40,302 nucleotides of DNA from Dehalococcoidia bacterium. Its GTDB lineage: Bacteria; Chloroflexota; Dehalococcoidia; Tepidiformales; Tepidiformaceae. The stretch's first letter is position 1. Each line of letters opens with the position of its first letter. A program made the translations under genes and the position numbers. The stretch lies in assembly GCA_022824925.1 (NCBI GenBank), contig JAJDYW010000022.1, positions 1 through 40,302 of the forward strand. The letters are read 5' to 3'. Shown in pieces: positions 31,139 to 39,235 of this stretch. Below the pieces are notes generated by a model. It saw nothing but the letters and a program-made list of their open reading frames with translations. It did not search any database and was not told the origin of the DNA.

Positions 31139-33559
31139 ATGGCGGCTCGCTCGCGAGCCCGGTCTTCCGGGCCGAAACAGGTAACCTCCCGGTTCGCTCT
31201 CCCAGCGTCACGTCTCTTCCGTGCGCAGATCGCCGCCGTTGTCGTGCTGGCGGGCGCTATCGCCGCACTCCCCTGGTTCTTCGATATCGCCGGCATCGCC
31301 ACGGACGTCCGCACCTGGCTGTTCGAGACGTTCGGGCTCGGGCTCGGCGTCATCGGCGCCTCGGTCATCGCCTGGGCGGTGGTCTACTGGCGCCGCAGCG
31401 ACGAGGCGCGCCTGCTCTTCTGGCGGCGCGCCGCCGGCGTTCCCTTCGCGGCGCTCTTCGCCTGGGGCGCCCTCGGCCTGAATACCGCCGACTGGACCGC
31501 CGCCGGCGTGCAGTTCAGCGAGGTCACCCTGGGAGGCTCCATCGGCCACTCCCTCGTGAGCGGCTGGCTGGCCGTCCTCGTGTGGCTGGCCTCGCTCGCG
31601 CTCGCGCTCGCGCTGCTGGCCCCCCGCTTCTCGCTCACGGTGCTGCGGCAGACCGGCCGCGGCCTCGCCTACGCCTGGGAGCGGCGCTGGCCGCACCTGG
31701 TGCTGGCCTCCCTCGGGCGCGGCGTCCTCACGATCGCTCGGGTCTTCCGCCGCCGGGGTCGCGCGTCCGCTCCCGTCATCGGCGCCGACGGCCCCGGCCC
31801 GACGGTGTCGTTCGACCCGGAGCCCATCATCTTCCGGCCCCGCGTTGAGCCCGGCGCCCCCCACGCCGACTCCGTCGTCGCCACGCCTCCCCCCGTCGAG
31901 GTCGAGGAGGAGGACCCGGAGACTCCCGAGCTGGAGCCGCGGGACTCGCTGGAGGAAGCGGACCTGCCGGAGGCCGAGCCCGGGCTGGAGGATGAACCCC
32001 AGCAGCTCGCCTTCGAGGACCGGAATGGCTGGCAGCTCCCGCCGGTCGAGCTCTTCCAGGAACCCAAGCCCAGCCGCAACCACAAGCACGACAACGCCGC
32101 CCGCGCCCAGCTCATCGTCGATACCCTTGCCAGCTTCGGCGTCGATGCCTCTGTCGTGGAAATCAACGAGGGGCCCGCGGTCACCCAGTTCGGCGTGGAG
32201 CCCGGCTGGGAGGTCAAGTACAGGGAGGTGCCCGTCAAGGACGCCGGCGGCAAGGCTGTCGTGGGCGCCGACGGTCGCCCGGTGAAGGAGCGGGTCGAGA
32301 CGGGCCGCACGCGCGTGCGCGTCAACAAGATCACGGCGCTCCAGAGTGACCTCGCGCTCGCCCTGGCCGCTCCCAGCCTGCGGATCGAGGCGCCCGTGCC
32401 GGGACGCGCCATCGTCGGCATCGAGGTGCCCAACGAGACGGCCACCGTCGTCACCCTGCGCAACGTCATGGAGAGCTCGCAGTACCGTGACGTGAGCGCG
32501 CGCTCGAAGCTCGCCATCTCGCTTGGTAAGGGTGTCTCCGGCGTGCCCGTCGTGGCCGACCTCGCGAAGATGCCCCACCTGCTCATCGCCGGGGCCACCG
32601 GCAGCGGCAAGAGCGTTTGCCTGAACGCCATCGTGTCGAACCTCGTGACGAACGCGACGCCCGACGAGGTGCGTTTCATCATGATCGACCCCAAGCGGGT
32701 CGAGATGACGACCTACGGCCGTCTCCCCCACCTCGCCTTCAGCGAGGTCATCGTCGATCTCGACAAGGTGGTCGGCACCCTCCAGGCGGTCGTCGCCGAG
32801 ATGGAGGCCCGCTACCGCAAGTTCTCCGAGCTGGGCGTCCGCAACATCGAGGGCTACAACCGTCACGCCCGCGTCCTCAAGAAGCTGCCCTACTGGGTGC
32901 TCATCATCGACGAGCTCGCCGACCTGATGATGGTCGCCCCCTTCGAGGTCGAGAAGCTGCTCTGCCGTCTGGCCCAGCTGGCGCGGGCGACCGGTATCCA
33001 CCTCGTCGTCGCCACCCAGCGCCCCTCGGTCGACGTGGTGACCGGCCTCATCAAGGCCAACTTCCCCACCCGTGTCGCCTTCGCCGTCACTTCCATCACC
33101 GATTCCCGAACCATCCTCGACATGGGAGGCGCGGAGAAGCTGCTCGGCCAGGGCGACATGCTCTACCTGCCCACCGACGCCGGGAAGCCGAAGCGCATCC
33201 AGGGCGTCTACGTTTCCGATGCGGAGGTCGAGCGCCTCGTCGAGTTCTGGGCCGATGAGCGCTTCCACGCCCTTCGCCCCGAAACCGCCGACGACCTTCT
33301 CGAGGAAGCCCTCATCGCGCAGAACGGCGGCGACGATATCGAGGTCGAGGAGGACGACCCCCTCCTCGACGATGCCCGCGATCTCGCCGCGCGGCACACC
33401 CGCCTCTCGCCGTCGCTGCTCCAGCGCCGGCTCAACGTCGGTTTCCTCAAGGCCGAACGACTCATCACCCAGCTCGAGCGGGAGGGCATCCTCGGGCCGC
33501 GGCTGGAGGGCGAGTCCCGCGAGGTGCTCGCCGGCACGGCCCCTGACGAAGGCGCTTGA
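31139..33559 (+). CDS. ftsK: DNA translocase FtsK/SpoIIIE
   Basis: A septum-linked motor that pumps DNA during chromosome segregation. The 806-residue protein has about four N-terminal membrane helices (within 25-165), then a Pro/Glu-rich linker (about 235-300). The alpha/beta motor follows, with Walker A GATGSGKS at 485-492 and Walker B LIIDELADL at about 586-594. The C-terminal gamma winged helix (LSPSLLQRRLNVGFLKAERLITQLE) reads KOPS-type sequences. AGGAG (31125-31129) precedes the ATG at 31139. Standard housekeeping neighbour of RNase J. Confidence 0.95.
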   Translation: MAARSRARSSGPKQVTSRFALPASRLFRAQIAAVVVLAGAIAALPWFFDIAGIATDVRTWLFETFGLGLGVIGASVIAWAVVYWRRSDEARLLFWRRAAGVPFAALFAWGALGLNTADWTAAGVQFSEVTLGGSIGHSLVSGWLAVLVWLASLALALALLAPRFSLTVLRQTGRGLAYAWERRWPHLVLASLGRGVLTIARVFRRRGRASAPVIGADGPGPTVSFDPEPIIFRPRVEPGAPHADSVVATPPPVEVEEEDPETPELEPRDSLEEADLPEAEPGLEDEPQQLAFEDRNGWQLPPVELFQEPKPSRNHKHDNAARAQLIVDTLASFGVDASVVEINEGPAVTQFGVEPGWEVKYREVPVKDAGGKAVVGADGRPVKERVETGRTRVRVNKITALQSDLALALAAPSLRIEAPVPGRAIVGIEVPNETATVVTLRNVMESSQYRDVSARSKLAISLGKGVSGVPVVADLAKMPHLLIAGATGSGKSVCLNAIVSNLVTNATPDEVRFIMIDPKRVEMTTYGRLPHLAFSEVIVDLDKVVGTLQAVVAEMEARYRKFSELGVRNIEGYNRHARVLKKLPYWVLIIDELADLMMVAPFEVEKLLCRLAQLARATGIHLVVATQRPSVDVVTGLIKANFPTRVAFAVTSITDSRTILDMGGAEKLLGQGDMLYLPTDAGKPKRIQGVYVSDAEVERLVEFWADERFHALRPETADDLLEEALIAQNGGDDIEVEEDDPLLDDARDLAARHTRLSPSLLQRRLNVGFLKAERLITQLEREGILGPRLEGESREVLAGTAPDEGA

Positions 33560-33565
33560 TACACT
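33560..33565 (+). promoter_or_regulatory. Candidate leaderless -10 box for the fused carboxyltransferase
   Basis: TACACT lies 7 bases before the ATG at 33573 and overlaps the end of ftsK. No usable Shine-Dalgarno separates them (the nearby AGGGG is one base from the ATG), and the -35 is not visible. This may be a secondary, leaderless promoter. Confidence 0.35.
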
Positions 33566-33572
33566 CAGGGGC

Positions 33573-35372
33573 ATGACCCTTCGGAGCCTCCTCGGCCGCA
33601 ACCGTCCGCGCGACCGTTCCAGCGAGGAACGCCTGGCGCGCTGCTTCGCCTGCGATGCCGACCTGGTCGGCTCGCGCAGCTACGAGCAGCACCGCGTCTG
33701 CCACGCCTGCGGGCACCACTACCATCTCGATGCGCGCGAGCGCGTCGCCAGCATCCTCGATACAGGCACCTTCCGCGAGATCGACCGCAGCGTGACCGCG
33801 CTCGACCCGATCCAGTTCCGCGAACCCCAGTCCTACCGCCACCGTGTGCTCGAGGCCCAGCGCCGCACGGGCCTCACCGAGGCGGCCCTGACCGGCGTGG
33901 GCACGCTTTACGGCCGGGAGGTCGTGGTCGCCGCCCTCGACTTCAGCTTCCTCGGCGGCTCCATCGGCGTTGCCGCCGGCGAGCGGCTCGCCCGCGCCTT
34001 CGAGCGCGCCGCCAACCGCGAGCAGGCCGTCATCACCGTGCTGTCGACTTCCGGCGTGCGGATGCGCGAGGGGCTGCTCGCGCTCATGCAGCTCCCCCGC
34101 CTCGCCACGGCCCACCAGAAGCTGGTGGAACGCGGTCTGCCCCACGTCGCCCTCCTGTCCGACCCCTCGACGGGCTCCGCCTTCGCCGGGCTCGCCAACC
34201 TCGCCGACTTCATCATCGCCGAGCCCAACGCCTTCGTCGGCTACTCCGCCCTGCGCGAGATGCGCGAGCAAGCAGGCGATGAGCTTCCGGACGACGCGCA
34301 CACGTCCGAGTCGCACCTGCGCCACGGACTCATCGACGCCGTCGTGCGGCGCGAGGACCTGCGCCCCTCCCTCGGGCTCCTGATCGACCTCTTCATGAGC
34401 AACTACGAGCTCCGCCCCGTCGGGCGCCCGGAGCGCGAACCGCGCGAGTACGCGCAGCTCCAGGCGTGGCGGCAGGTCCAGCTCTCCCGCCACGAGAACC
34501 GCCCCACCGCCCCCGACCTCATCCGGCGCATGACCACCACCTTCGTCGAGATCCACGGCGACCGCAGCGGCGAGGATGACCCTGCCATCAGCGCGGGTAT
34601 CGGCCTGCTCGGCGGCGAGGCGGTCGTGCTCATCGGCCAGAACCGCCTGCAGGGGATCGCCGAACCCGGCACCATCGGCCCGGCGGGTTTCCACAAGGCG
34701 CGTCGCGCCATCCGCCTCGCGCAGAAGTTCAAGCTGCCCCTCATCACCCTGCTCGACTCGGCCGGCGCCCGAGCCGACCTGACCGCCGAGCAGGCGGGGC
34801 TCGGCGACGCCATCGCCCGCTGCATGCGCGACATGCTGCGCGTGCAGTCCCCGTCACTCGCCGTCATCGTCGGCGAGGGCGCCTCCGAGGCGGCCGTCGC
34901 CATGGGCGTGGCCGACCGCGTGCTCATGCTGGAGAACGCCGTCTACGAGGTCGTCTCCCCCGAGGACGCGGCCCTGCGGCTGTACGGCGAGGCCGCCCAG
35001 GCCGAGCAGGCGGCCGAGCGCCTGCGCCTCACCTCCCACGACTGCGTCCGCCTGGGCATCGTCGATACGGTTGTCCCCGAGCCGGGCGAAGGGGCCCATA
35101 CGAGCCACGACGAGGCCGCGCTGCTGCTGCGCCGTTACCTCGTCCGCTCCCTGACGGCCATCCAGAACGAGCGCCCACGGCGCCGCCTGAATCGTCGCCG
35201 CGAGCGCTACCGGAACACGGGTGAGACGCACGCCTGGGTCCGGGGCCGCGTCGAACGCCGCCTCGCCGACCTGACCGATCGTTTCGCCCACTGGCGGCGC
35301 CGCGCTGGACGCCAGCCCCGCCGCGCTCCCCGCCTCGCGGAGACGCCGGCCGACCCGGAGATCATGCGCTAG
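33573..35372 (+). CDS. Fused AccD-AccA-type carboxyltransferase, divergent active-site glycines
   Basis: A 599-residue fusion of AccD-like (1 to about 285) and AccA-like (about 290-599) halves of acetyl-CoA carboxylase carboxyltransferase. The AccD zinc finger CFAC (24-27) and CHAC (43-46) is intact. FLGGSIGVAAGERLARAFE and the C-terminal IGPAGFHKARRAIRLAQ match the families. The oxyanion glycine motifs differ from typical sequences: SGVRM (160-164) in place of SGGARM, GSAFAG (201-206) for GGVSAS, and GEGASEAA (434-441) for GEGGSGGA. The start ATG at 33573 fits the domain; the longer frame is an ftsK shadow. It could be a true but divergent ACC subunit or have another acyl-CoA role. It converges on higA with 3 bases between the stops. 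Confidence 0.85.
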   Translation: MTLRSLLGRNRPRDRSSEERLARCFACDADLVGSRSYEQHRVCHACGHHYHLDARERVASILDTGTFREIDRSVTALDPIQFREPQSYRHRVLEAQRRTGLTEAALTGVGTLYGREVVVAALDFSFLGGSIGVAAGERLARAFERAANREQAVITVLSTSGVRMREGLLALMQLPRLATAHQKLVERGLPHVALLSDPSTGSAFAGLANLADFIIAEPNAFVGYSALREMREQAGDELPDDAHTSESHLRHGLIDAVVRREDLRPSLGLLIDLFMSNYELRPVGRPEREPREYAQLQAWRQVQLSRHENRPTAPDLIRRMTTTFVEIHGDRSGEDDPAISAGIGLLGGEAVVLIGQNRLQGIAEPGTIGPAGFHKARRAIRLAQKFKLPLITLLDSAGARADLTAEQAGLGDAIARCMRDMLRVQSPSLAVIVGEGASEAAVAMGVADRVLMLENAVYEVVSPEDAALRLYGEAAQAEQAAERLRLTSHDCVRLGIVDTVVPEPGEGAHTSHDEAALLLRRYLVRSLTAIQNERPRRRLNRRRERYRNTGETHAWVRGRVERRLADLTDRFAHWRRRAGRQPRRAPRLAETPADPEIMR

Positions 35373-35375
35373 CGC

Positions 35376-35672
35376 TCAGGCCGGATCAGGAACCCGGAAC
35401 CGCTCGACCTTGAGTTCCCGGGCCTTGTGGCGCGCCGACCAGATGTCGTAGGCCATCTGCAGGCCGAGCCAGGTCTCCGGCGAGGAGCCGAACGCCTGCG
35501 AAAGCCGGAAGGCCATCTCCACCGAGAGGCCCGCTCGCTCGTTGACGAGGTCGGAGAGAGCCTGCCTGGTCACCCCCAGCCCTTCAGCGGCCCTGGTAAC
35601 CGTCAGTCCCAACGGCTCAAGGCACTCATGCCTGACGATCTCACCTGGATGGGGAGGATTCTGCATCGCCAT
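35376..35672 (-). CDS. higA: HigA-family antitoxin (XRE-type HTH)
   Basis: The antitoxin of a HigBA module. The 98-residue protein opens with PPHPGEIVRHECLEPLGLT, typical of HigA, and has a helix-turn-helix (TRAAEGLGVTRQALSDLVNER). The tail SSPETWLGLQMAYDIW is a standard ending. It is expected to bind HigB and repress its own promoter. It follows the toxin gene by 13 bases, the usual toxin-first order of higBA. Confidence 0.93.
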   Translation of the reverse strand: MAMQNPPHPGEIVRHECLEPLGLTVTRAAEGLGVTRQALSDLVNERAGLSVEMAFRLSQAFGSSPETWLGLQMAYDIWSARHKARELKVERFRVPDPA

Positions 35673-35685
35673 CTACGACACCTCG

Positions 35686-35964
35686 CTAGTGGTAGTCCGT
35701 GTAGTCAACGTCCACGGCGTGCTCGTTCTCGAACCTGAAGGTAACTCGCCAATTGCCTGAGACCGAGACCGCATAGTGCCCCTTGTAGGTTCCGGAGAGC
35801 GCATGGAGCCGAAAGCCCGGCAGGTTCATGTCTTGTGGTGTGCGGCTCTCGTCGAGAACGCCGAGGATGCGGCGAACCCTTCGAACGTGCTCTGGGGCGA
35901 TGCGGTGAGCGCCCCGACCTGTGTACAACGACCGCAGTCCCCGGTGCTTGAAGGACTGGATCAA
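35686..35964 (-). CDS. higB: HigB-family toxin (RelE/ParE fold)
   Basis: A ribosome-dependent mRNA interferase of about 92 residues. The family core is clear: SFKHRGLRSLYTG, RRVRRILGVLDESRTPQDMNLPG, FRLHALSGTYKGHYAVSVSGNWRVTFRF and DVDYTDYH. The start is taken as TTG at 35964, which gives MIQSFKHRG as in related toxins. A GTG at 35988 would add eight residues but lies within the predicted promoter spacer. Catalytic-type basic residues are retained. Confidence 0.9.
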   Translation of the reverse strand: MIQSFKHRGLRSLYTGRGAHRIAPEHVRRVRRILGVLDESRTPQDMNLPGFRLHALSGTYKGHYAVSVSGNWRVTFRFENEHAVDVDYTDYH

Positions 35965-35973
35965 TGGGGAACT

Positions 35974-36002
35974 AGTGTCGTCCGTCACCTGTCACTTGTC
36001 AA
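35974..36002 (-). promoter_or_regulatory. Promoter of higBA
   Basis: On the minus strand TTGACA (36002-35997) and GACACT (35979-35974) are separated by 17 bases. A start about seven bases on would fall at about 35967, only three bases before the TTG at 35964, so the toxin mRNA may be leaderless. HigA would be expected to repress here. Confidence 0.5.
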
Positions 36003-36051
36003 CAGGCAGTGGGGATCGGGAAGGAAAGGTGCGCCTGGGAGGAAAGGACGG

Positions 36052-36471
36052 CTAGGCCCGCCGGCGAGCGGGCTCCCTGGCGCCGTCCATGGCACCGGGC
36101 AGGACTGTGCGCCGGGCGGGGGCGGAGGGCTCCTGGCAGGCCCGCACGAACACGTTGTCCACGCTGTCGATGATCCCGTGGTCGCGGGCCTCGTCGCGCA
36201 CGTACGCCACGGTGCTCGAGATCGTCGCTTCGAAGGCCGGCCAGTCGTGGCAGCGCAGCACGCGCAGGTGCCGCGTCGACTCGTTCCACTCGACGATGAG
36301 GCGGGGGCTGGTGGAGGGGCCCGCGCTGAAGCGGGTGTAGCCGCCGAGGTATTCCTTCGTCAGGTACAGGCCTTTGGCCGAGGGGTCGATGGAGGCTCGT
36401 TGGAGTGCATCCCAGCTCTCGCCAAGGGCAAGTAGCAATCGAAAGGCGACATCGCTGGTGTCTGCTCGCAT
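36052..36471 (-). CDS. Hypothetical protein
   Basis: A 139-residue soluble protein of no recognised family. The sequence looks coding: mixed alpha/beta, with stretches such as GLYLTKEYLGGYTRFSAGPST, LIVEWNESTRHLRVLRCHDWPAFEATI and DNVFVRACQ, and a basic end (ARRRA). No signal peptide or membrane helix. AGGAGA lies just upstream of the ATG at 36471, which is preferred to an ATG 19 codons earlier. It lies 50 bases upstream of the higBA promoter on the same strand, but no functional link is evident. Confidence 0.65.
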   Translation of the reverse strand: MRADTSDVAFRLLLALGESWDALQRASIDPSAKGLYLTKEYLGGYTRFSAGPSTSPRLIVEWNESTRHLRVLRCHDWPAFEATISSTVAYVRDEARDHGIIDSVDNVFVRACQEPSAPARRTVLPGAMDGAREPARRRA

Positions 36472-36633
36472 CAAGCTCTCCTGGTGAGAAACCAAGGCAG
36501 TCGACGCGAGAACCGGTCGACACCCCACCGCCTTTCAGTCTACGCGCGTGCCCGGCGCCTTGCCACGCCCTCGGCCGTTCTGTCGCCTTCCGGGGTGACG
36601 GTTTCGGCGCGCGACCGGGAGCGGACGGCCTGC

Positions 36634-36639
36634 TACGAT
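36634..36639 (+). promoter_or_regulatory. Candidate -10 box of tRNA-Ala
   Basis: TACGAT lies 14 bases upstream of the first tRNA base, suitable for a short 5' leader removed by RNase P. The same hexamer precedes the dapL gene (9831-9836). Confidence 0.45.
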
Positions 36640-36653
36640 CCCTTCCCTGCCGT

Positions 36654-36729
36654 GGGGCTGTAGCTCAATTGGGAGAGCGTTTGACTGGCAGTCAAAAGGT
36701 AGGGGGTTCGAATCCCCCCAGCTCCACCA
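36654..36729 (+). tRNA. tRNA-Ala(GGC)
   Basis: A 76-base cloverleaf. The acceptor GGGGCTG pairs with CAGCTCC, including the G3-U70 wobble that identifies alanine tRNA, with discriminator A73. The D arm is TAGCTCAATTGGGAGAGC. The anticodon stem is TTTGA/TCAAA with the anticodon GGC at 36687-36689. The T arm GGGGGTTCGAATCCCCC is perfect and the 3' CCA is encoded (36727-36729). No integrated element follows it. Confidence 0.97.
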
Positions 36730-36763
36730 ACGGTAGCTCGGCATCGACCGGACGCCGTACCCG

Positions 36764-37021
36764 TCAGGCGTTCCCGCCGATGTCCTCGATGAACGCGTCG
36801 GGGGTGGCCATGAACCGCAGGCGGCACTCGAGCGAGCAGAAGTAGTACCAGCGGCCACGGTAGAAGCGCTTCGCGCCGATGCCGCCGGCGCGCTCGGGAG
36901 CGCCCCCGGCCACATGGCCGGTGACGGCGTCGACATCGCCTTCGTCGACCTCCCGGCCGCAGACGAGGTCTACTGCCAGGGCCGCACCTCGTCCAGCGTG
37001 TCGGCCGCCAGGCGTAGGCAT
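36764..37021 (-). CDS. YHS-domain protein
   Basis: A small (85 residues if started at ATG 37021) YHS-domain protein, a probable metal-binding module. The domain shows DLVCGREVDEGD near the start and KRFYRGRWYYFCSLECRLRFMATPDAFI at the end, with the typical Cys residues. The ATG at 37021 lies inside the end of the upstream dehydrogenase gene (52-base overlap); no better in-frame ATG or GTG exists, and the domain itself needs only about 70 residues, so a CTG start near 36976 is possible. Such domains are often next to metal or acyl-CoA genes. Confidence 0.75.
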   Translation of the reverse strand: MPTPGGRHAGRGAALAVDLVCGREVDEGDVDAVTGHVAGGAPERAGGIGAKRFYRGRWYYFCSLECRLRFMATPDAFIEDIGGNA

Positions 37022-38052
37022 TCGTCGGCGCTGCCCCAGGCGAGGGCGCGCTCCTTGCCGCGGCGGCTGAAGAAGTGGAGGTCGTACTCCTCCGTGTAGC
37101 CGATGCCGCCGTAGAGGATGTGGGCCTGCATGGTGACCTCGGTGGCGGCACGGGAGGCCAGCGCCTTGGCCTTGGCGATCTCCCGGTCCGTGGCGAGCCC
37201 CTGGTCGAGGTTCCAGACAGCTCGGTAGGCGAGGAAGCGGGCCGCGAGGGTATCGGTGGCCATGTTCGCGCAGTGGTGCTGGACGGCCTGGAAGGAGCCG
37301 ATGGGGCGCCCGAACTGGACGCGCATCCCCACGTAGTCGACCGTCATGTCGAGGGCCTGCTGGGCGTTCCCGAGGCACTGCACGGCGCAGAGCGCTCGCC
37401 CTGCGCGGTGGAGGAAGCGGAGCGACTCCTCGCCGCCGGCGCGGCGGGCGGGGGCGCCGTCGTAGGCGCAGTGCGCGACCGGCGTCCGCGCGATCGTGCT
37501 CAGCGACTCCGTGGAGACGCCGCCGGCGCGCGCGTCGACGAGGTAGAGGCCGGGCTCGCCGTCGTCCGTCGCCTCCACCAGGTGGTGCGTGACCTCGGCG
37601 CCGTAGTCGACGAAGCGCACCTCGCCGCTCAGGGCGCCATCGACGATGCGCGGGGCCGCGCCGTCGCCGGGCGTCGCGGCCTGGAGGGCGGGCGCGATTG
37701 TGGCCGAGCCCCCGATGACGGCGGATACGAGTTCGGCGGCGAGGGCCTCATCGCCGTGACGTTCGAGCGCGAGGGCGGCGGCGATCGTCTCCAGGAAGGG
37801 GATGATGCAGGCCCTGCGCGTCAGCTCTTCGAGCAAGATCGCTGTGTCGGTCAGCTCCCCGCCTTCGCCGCCGTGGCTCCTGCCGAAGGGGAGGGCGAGG
37901 AAGCCCCCGCCCCGCAGGTATTCCCAGAGCGGCTGGTCGATGCCGCCCGCGCGCTCCAGCTCGCGGATGCGGTCGAAAGGCACTTCGTTGCGGAGGTAGT
38001 CGCGCAGGGAGTCGCGGAGAAGGCGCTGGGTCTCGCTGAGGGTCGTGTCCAT
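36970..38052 (-). CDS. Acyl-CoA dehydrogenase, small subunit lacking the catalytic Glu
   Basis: A 360-residue acyl-CoA dehydrogenase-fold protein (ETQRLLRDSLRDYL, GMRVQFGRPIGSFQAVQHHCANM, ILYGGIGYTEEYDLHFFSRR). The FAD-binding helix is present, but the helix that carries the catalytic Glu in isovaleryl-CoA-type enzymes (LDLER) reads AGRALCA here, with Gly218 in its place, and the C-terminal EGT motif is absent. The ATG at 38052 fits. It lies 8 bases after its partner gene. This pattern is known from heterotetrameric (alpha2beta2) dehydrogenases of steroid side-chain metabolism (FadE26-27, FadE28-29), where one subunit is catalytically incomplete. Confidence 0.9.
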   Translation of the reverse strand: MDTTLSETQRLLRDSLRDYLRNEVPFDRIRELERAGGIDQPLWEYLRGGGFLALPFGRSHGGEGGELTDTAILLEELTRRACIIPFLETIAAALALERHGDEALAAELVSAVIGGSATIAPALQAATPGDGAAPRIVDGALSGEVRFVDYGAEVTHHLVEATDDGEPGLYLVDARAGGVSTESLSTIARTPVAHCAYDGAPARRAGGEESLRFLHRAGRALCAVQCLGNAQQALDMTVDYVGMRVQFGRPIGSFQAVQHHCANMATDTLAARFLAYRAVWNLDQGLATDREIAKAKALASRAATEVTMQAHILYGGIGYTEEYDLHFFSRRGKERALAWGSADECLRLAADTLDEVRPWQ

Positions 38053-38060
38053 GGGCGCGC

Positions 38061-39227
38061 CTACCGGGGGAGGCCGAGGCCGCGGCGGGCGATGATGTCG
38101 CGCTGCACCTCGTTGGCGCCGCCCCCGAAACGCTGGATCGGAGAGGCGCGGTAGGTGCGTTCGAGCTCGCCGCGCAAGGGGGCGAAGCCGCCCGCCTCCT
38201 CCGTGAGCGCTCCTTCCTGGCCGAGAAGGTCCATGGCGACGCTGCTGATACGGTAGCGCAGTTCCGAGGTCCAGATCTTCGACATGGAGGCTTCCATGGT
38301 GGGCGTATCGCCCGCCGCGACGATCGAGGCGTTCGTGAGTACGAGCCCCTCCATCACGTCGAGGTCGAGCTCCAGCTCGACCAGGCGGCGGCGGATGGCG
38401 TCGTCCTCCAGGAGCTCGGGGCGCTTCTCGCGGACGTGCGCCAGGAGGCGATCGAAGATGTGGCGAAGGCCGCCCCCGGCTCCGATCCAGACCCGCTCGT
38501 GGTCGAGGGCGTTGGCGATGATGTACCAGCCCTGGTTGACCTCGCCGATGAGGGCGTCGCTGGGAACGCGCACATCCTCGAAGAAGACCTCGTTCGTACG
38601 CCCGCCCGACATGGTCATGATCGGCCGCACGGAGATGCCGGGCGTATCCATGGCCACGATGAAGGTGGAGATGCCGCGGTGCTTGGGCGCCTCGGGGTCG
38701 GTGCGGCAGGCGAGCCAGACGTGCGAAGCGGTATCGGCGGCGCTGGTCCACAGTTTCTGCCCGTTGATGAGCCACTCGTCGCCGTCCTTCACGGCGAGCG
38801 TCTCGAGGGCGGCGAGGTCGGTGCCGGCGTTCGGCTCGGAGTAGCCGAGGCAGATGGTGATCTCGTTCGCCCAGATGCCGGGCAGGTACTTCTCCCGCTG
38901 CGCCTCGGTGCCGAAGCGGTGGATGGCGGGACCGACCATGGTGCCGAAGCCGGAGCCGTACGGGATCTCCCGCCTGGCGAACTCCTCGGTCATGACGAAC
39001 TGGAACCACTGGGACTTGCCCTCGCCGCCCAGCTCCTCCGGCCAGCACATGCGCACCCAGCCGCGATCCTCGAGGGCCTCGCGCAGGCGCGACTGCTGGG
39101 GGCCGAGCTGGGCGGCCTCCCCGCGATTGGCGAGCTCCGTGCGCAGGGCGGGCGTATCGAACTCCGCGAGGAAGGCGCGCACCTCCTCGCGGAAGGCCTC
39201 GAGCTCCTCGTTCCAGCCGAACTCCAT
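38061..39227 (-). CDS. Acyl-CoA dehydrogenase, catalytic subunit
   Basis: A 388-residue acyl-CoA dehydrogenase. The FAD and substrate motifs are seen (YSEPNAGTDLAALET at 129-143, WLINGQKLWTSAADTASH at 152-169). Glu244 in ALDHERVWIG corresponds to the catalytic Glu of isovaleryl-CoA dehydrogenase; the C-terminal site of the medium-chain enzymes is FGGGANEVQRD without Glu. The sequence ends ARRGLGLPR, as in actinobacterial FadE-type enzymes. The ATG at 39227 fits. With its downstream small partner it probably forms a heteromer with one active site per pair. Confidence 0.93.
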   Translation of the reverse strand: MEFGWNEELEAFREEVRAFLAEFDTPALRTELANRGEAAQLGPQQSRLREALEDRGWVRMCWPEELGGEGKSQWFQFVMTEEFARREIPYGSGFGTMVGPAIHRFGTEAQREKYLPGIWANEITICLGYSEPNAGTDLAALETLAVKDGDEWLINGQKLWTSAADTASHVWLACRTDPEAPKHRGISTFIVAMDTPGISVRPIMTMSGGRTNEVFFEDVRVPSDALIGEVNQGWYIIANALDHERVWIGAGGGLRHIFDRLLAHVREKRPELLEDDAIRRRLVELELDLDVMEGLVLTNASIVAAGDTPTMEASMSKIWTSELRYRISSVAMDLLGQEGALTEEAGGFAPLRGELERTYRASPIQRFGGGANEVQRDIIARRGLGLPR

Positions 39228-39235
39228 GCCGGCGC

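Noticed and set aside
36654..36760. Integration site at the 3' end of tRNA-Ala
   Set aside because: The downstream DNA is ordinary YHS and dehydrogenase genes and no repeat of the tRNA 3' end was seen in the window.
36535..36936. Open frame on the minus strand across the tRNA, containing GDSNPLPFDCQSNALPIEL
   Set aside because: This is the well-known spurious translation of a tRNA; the tRNA-Ala on the other strand explains it.
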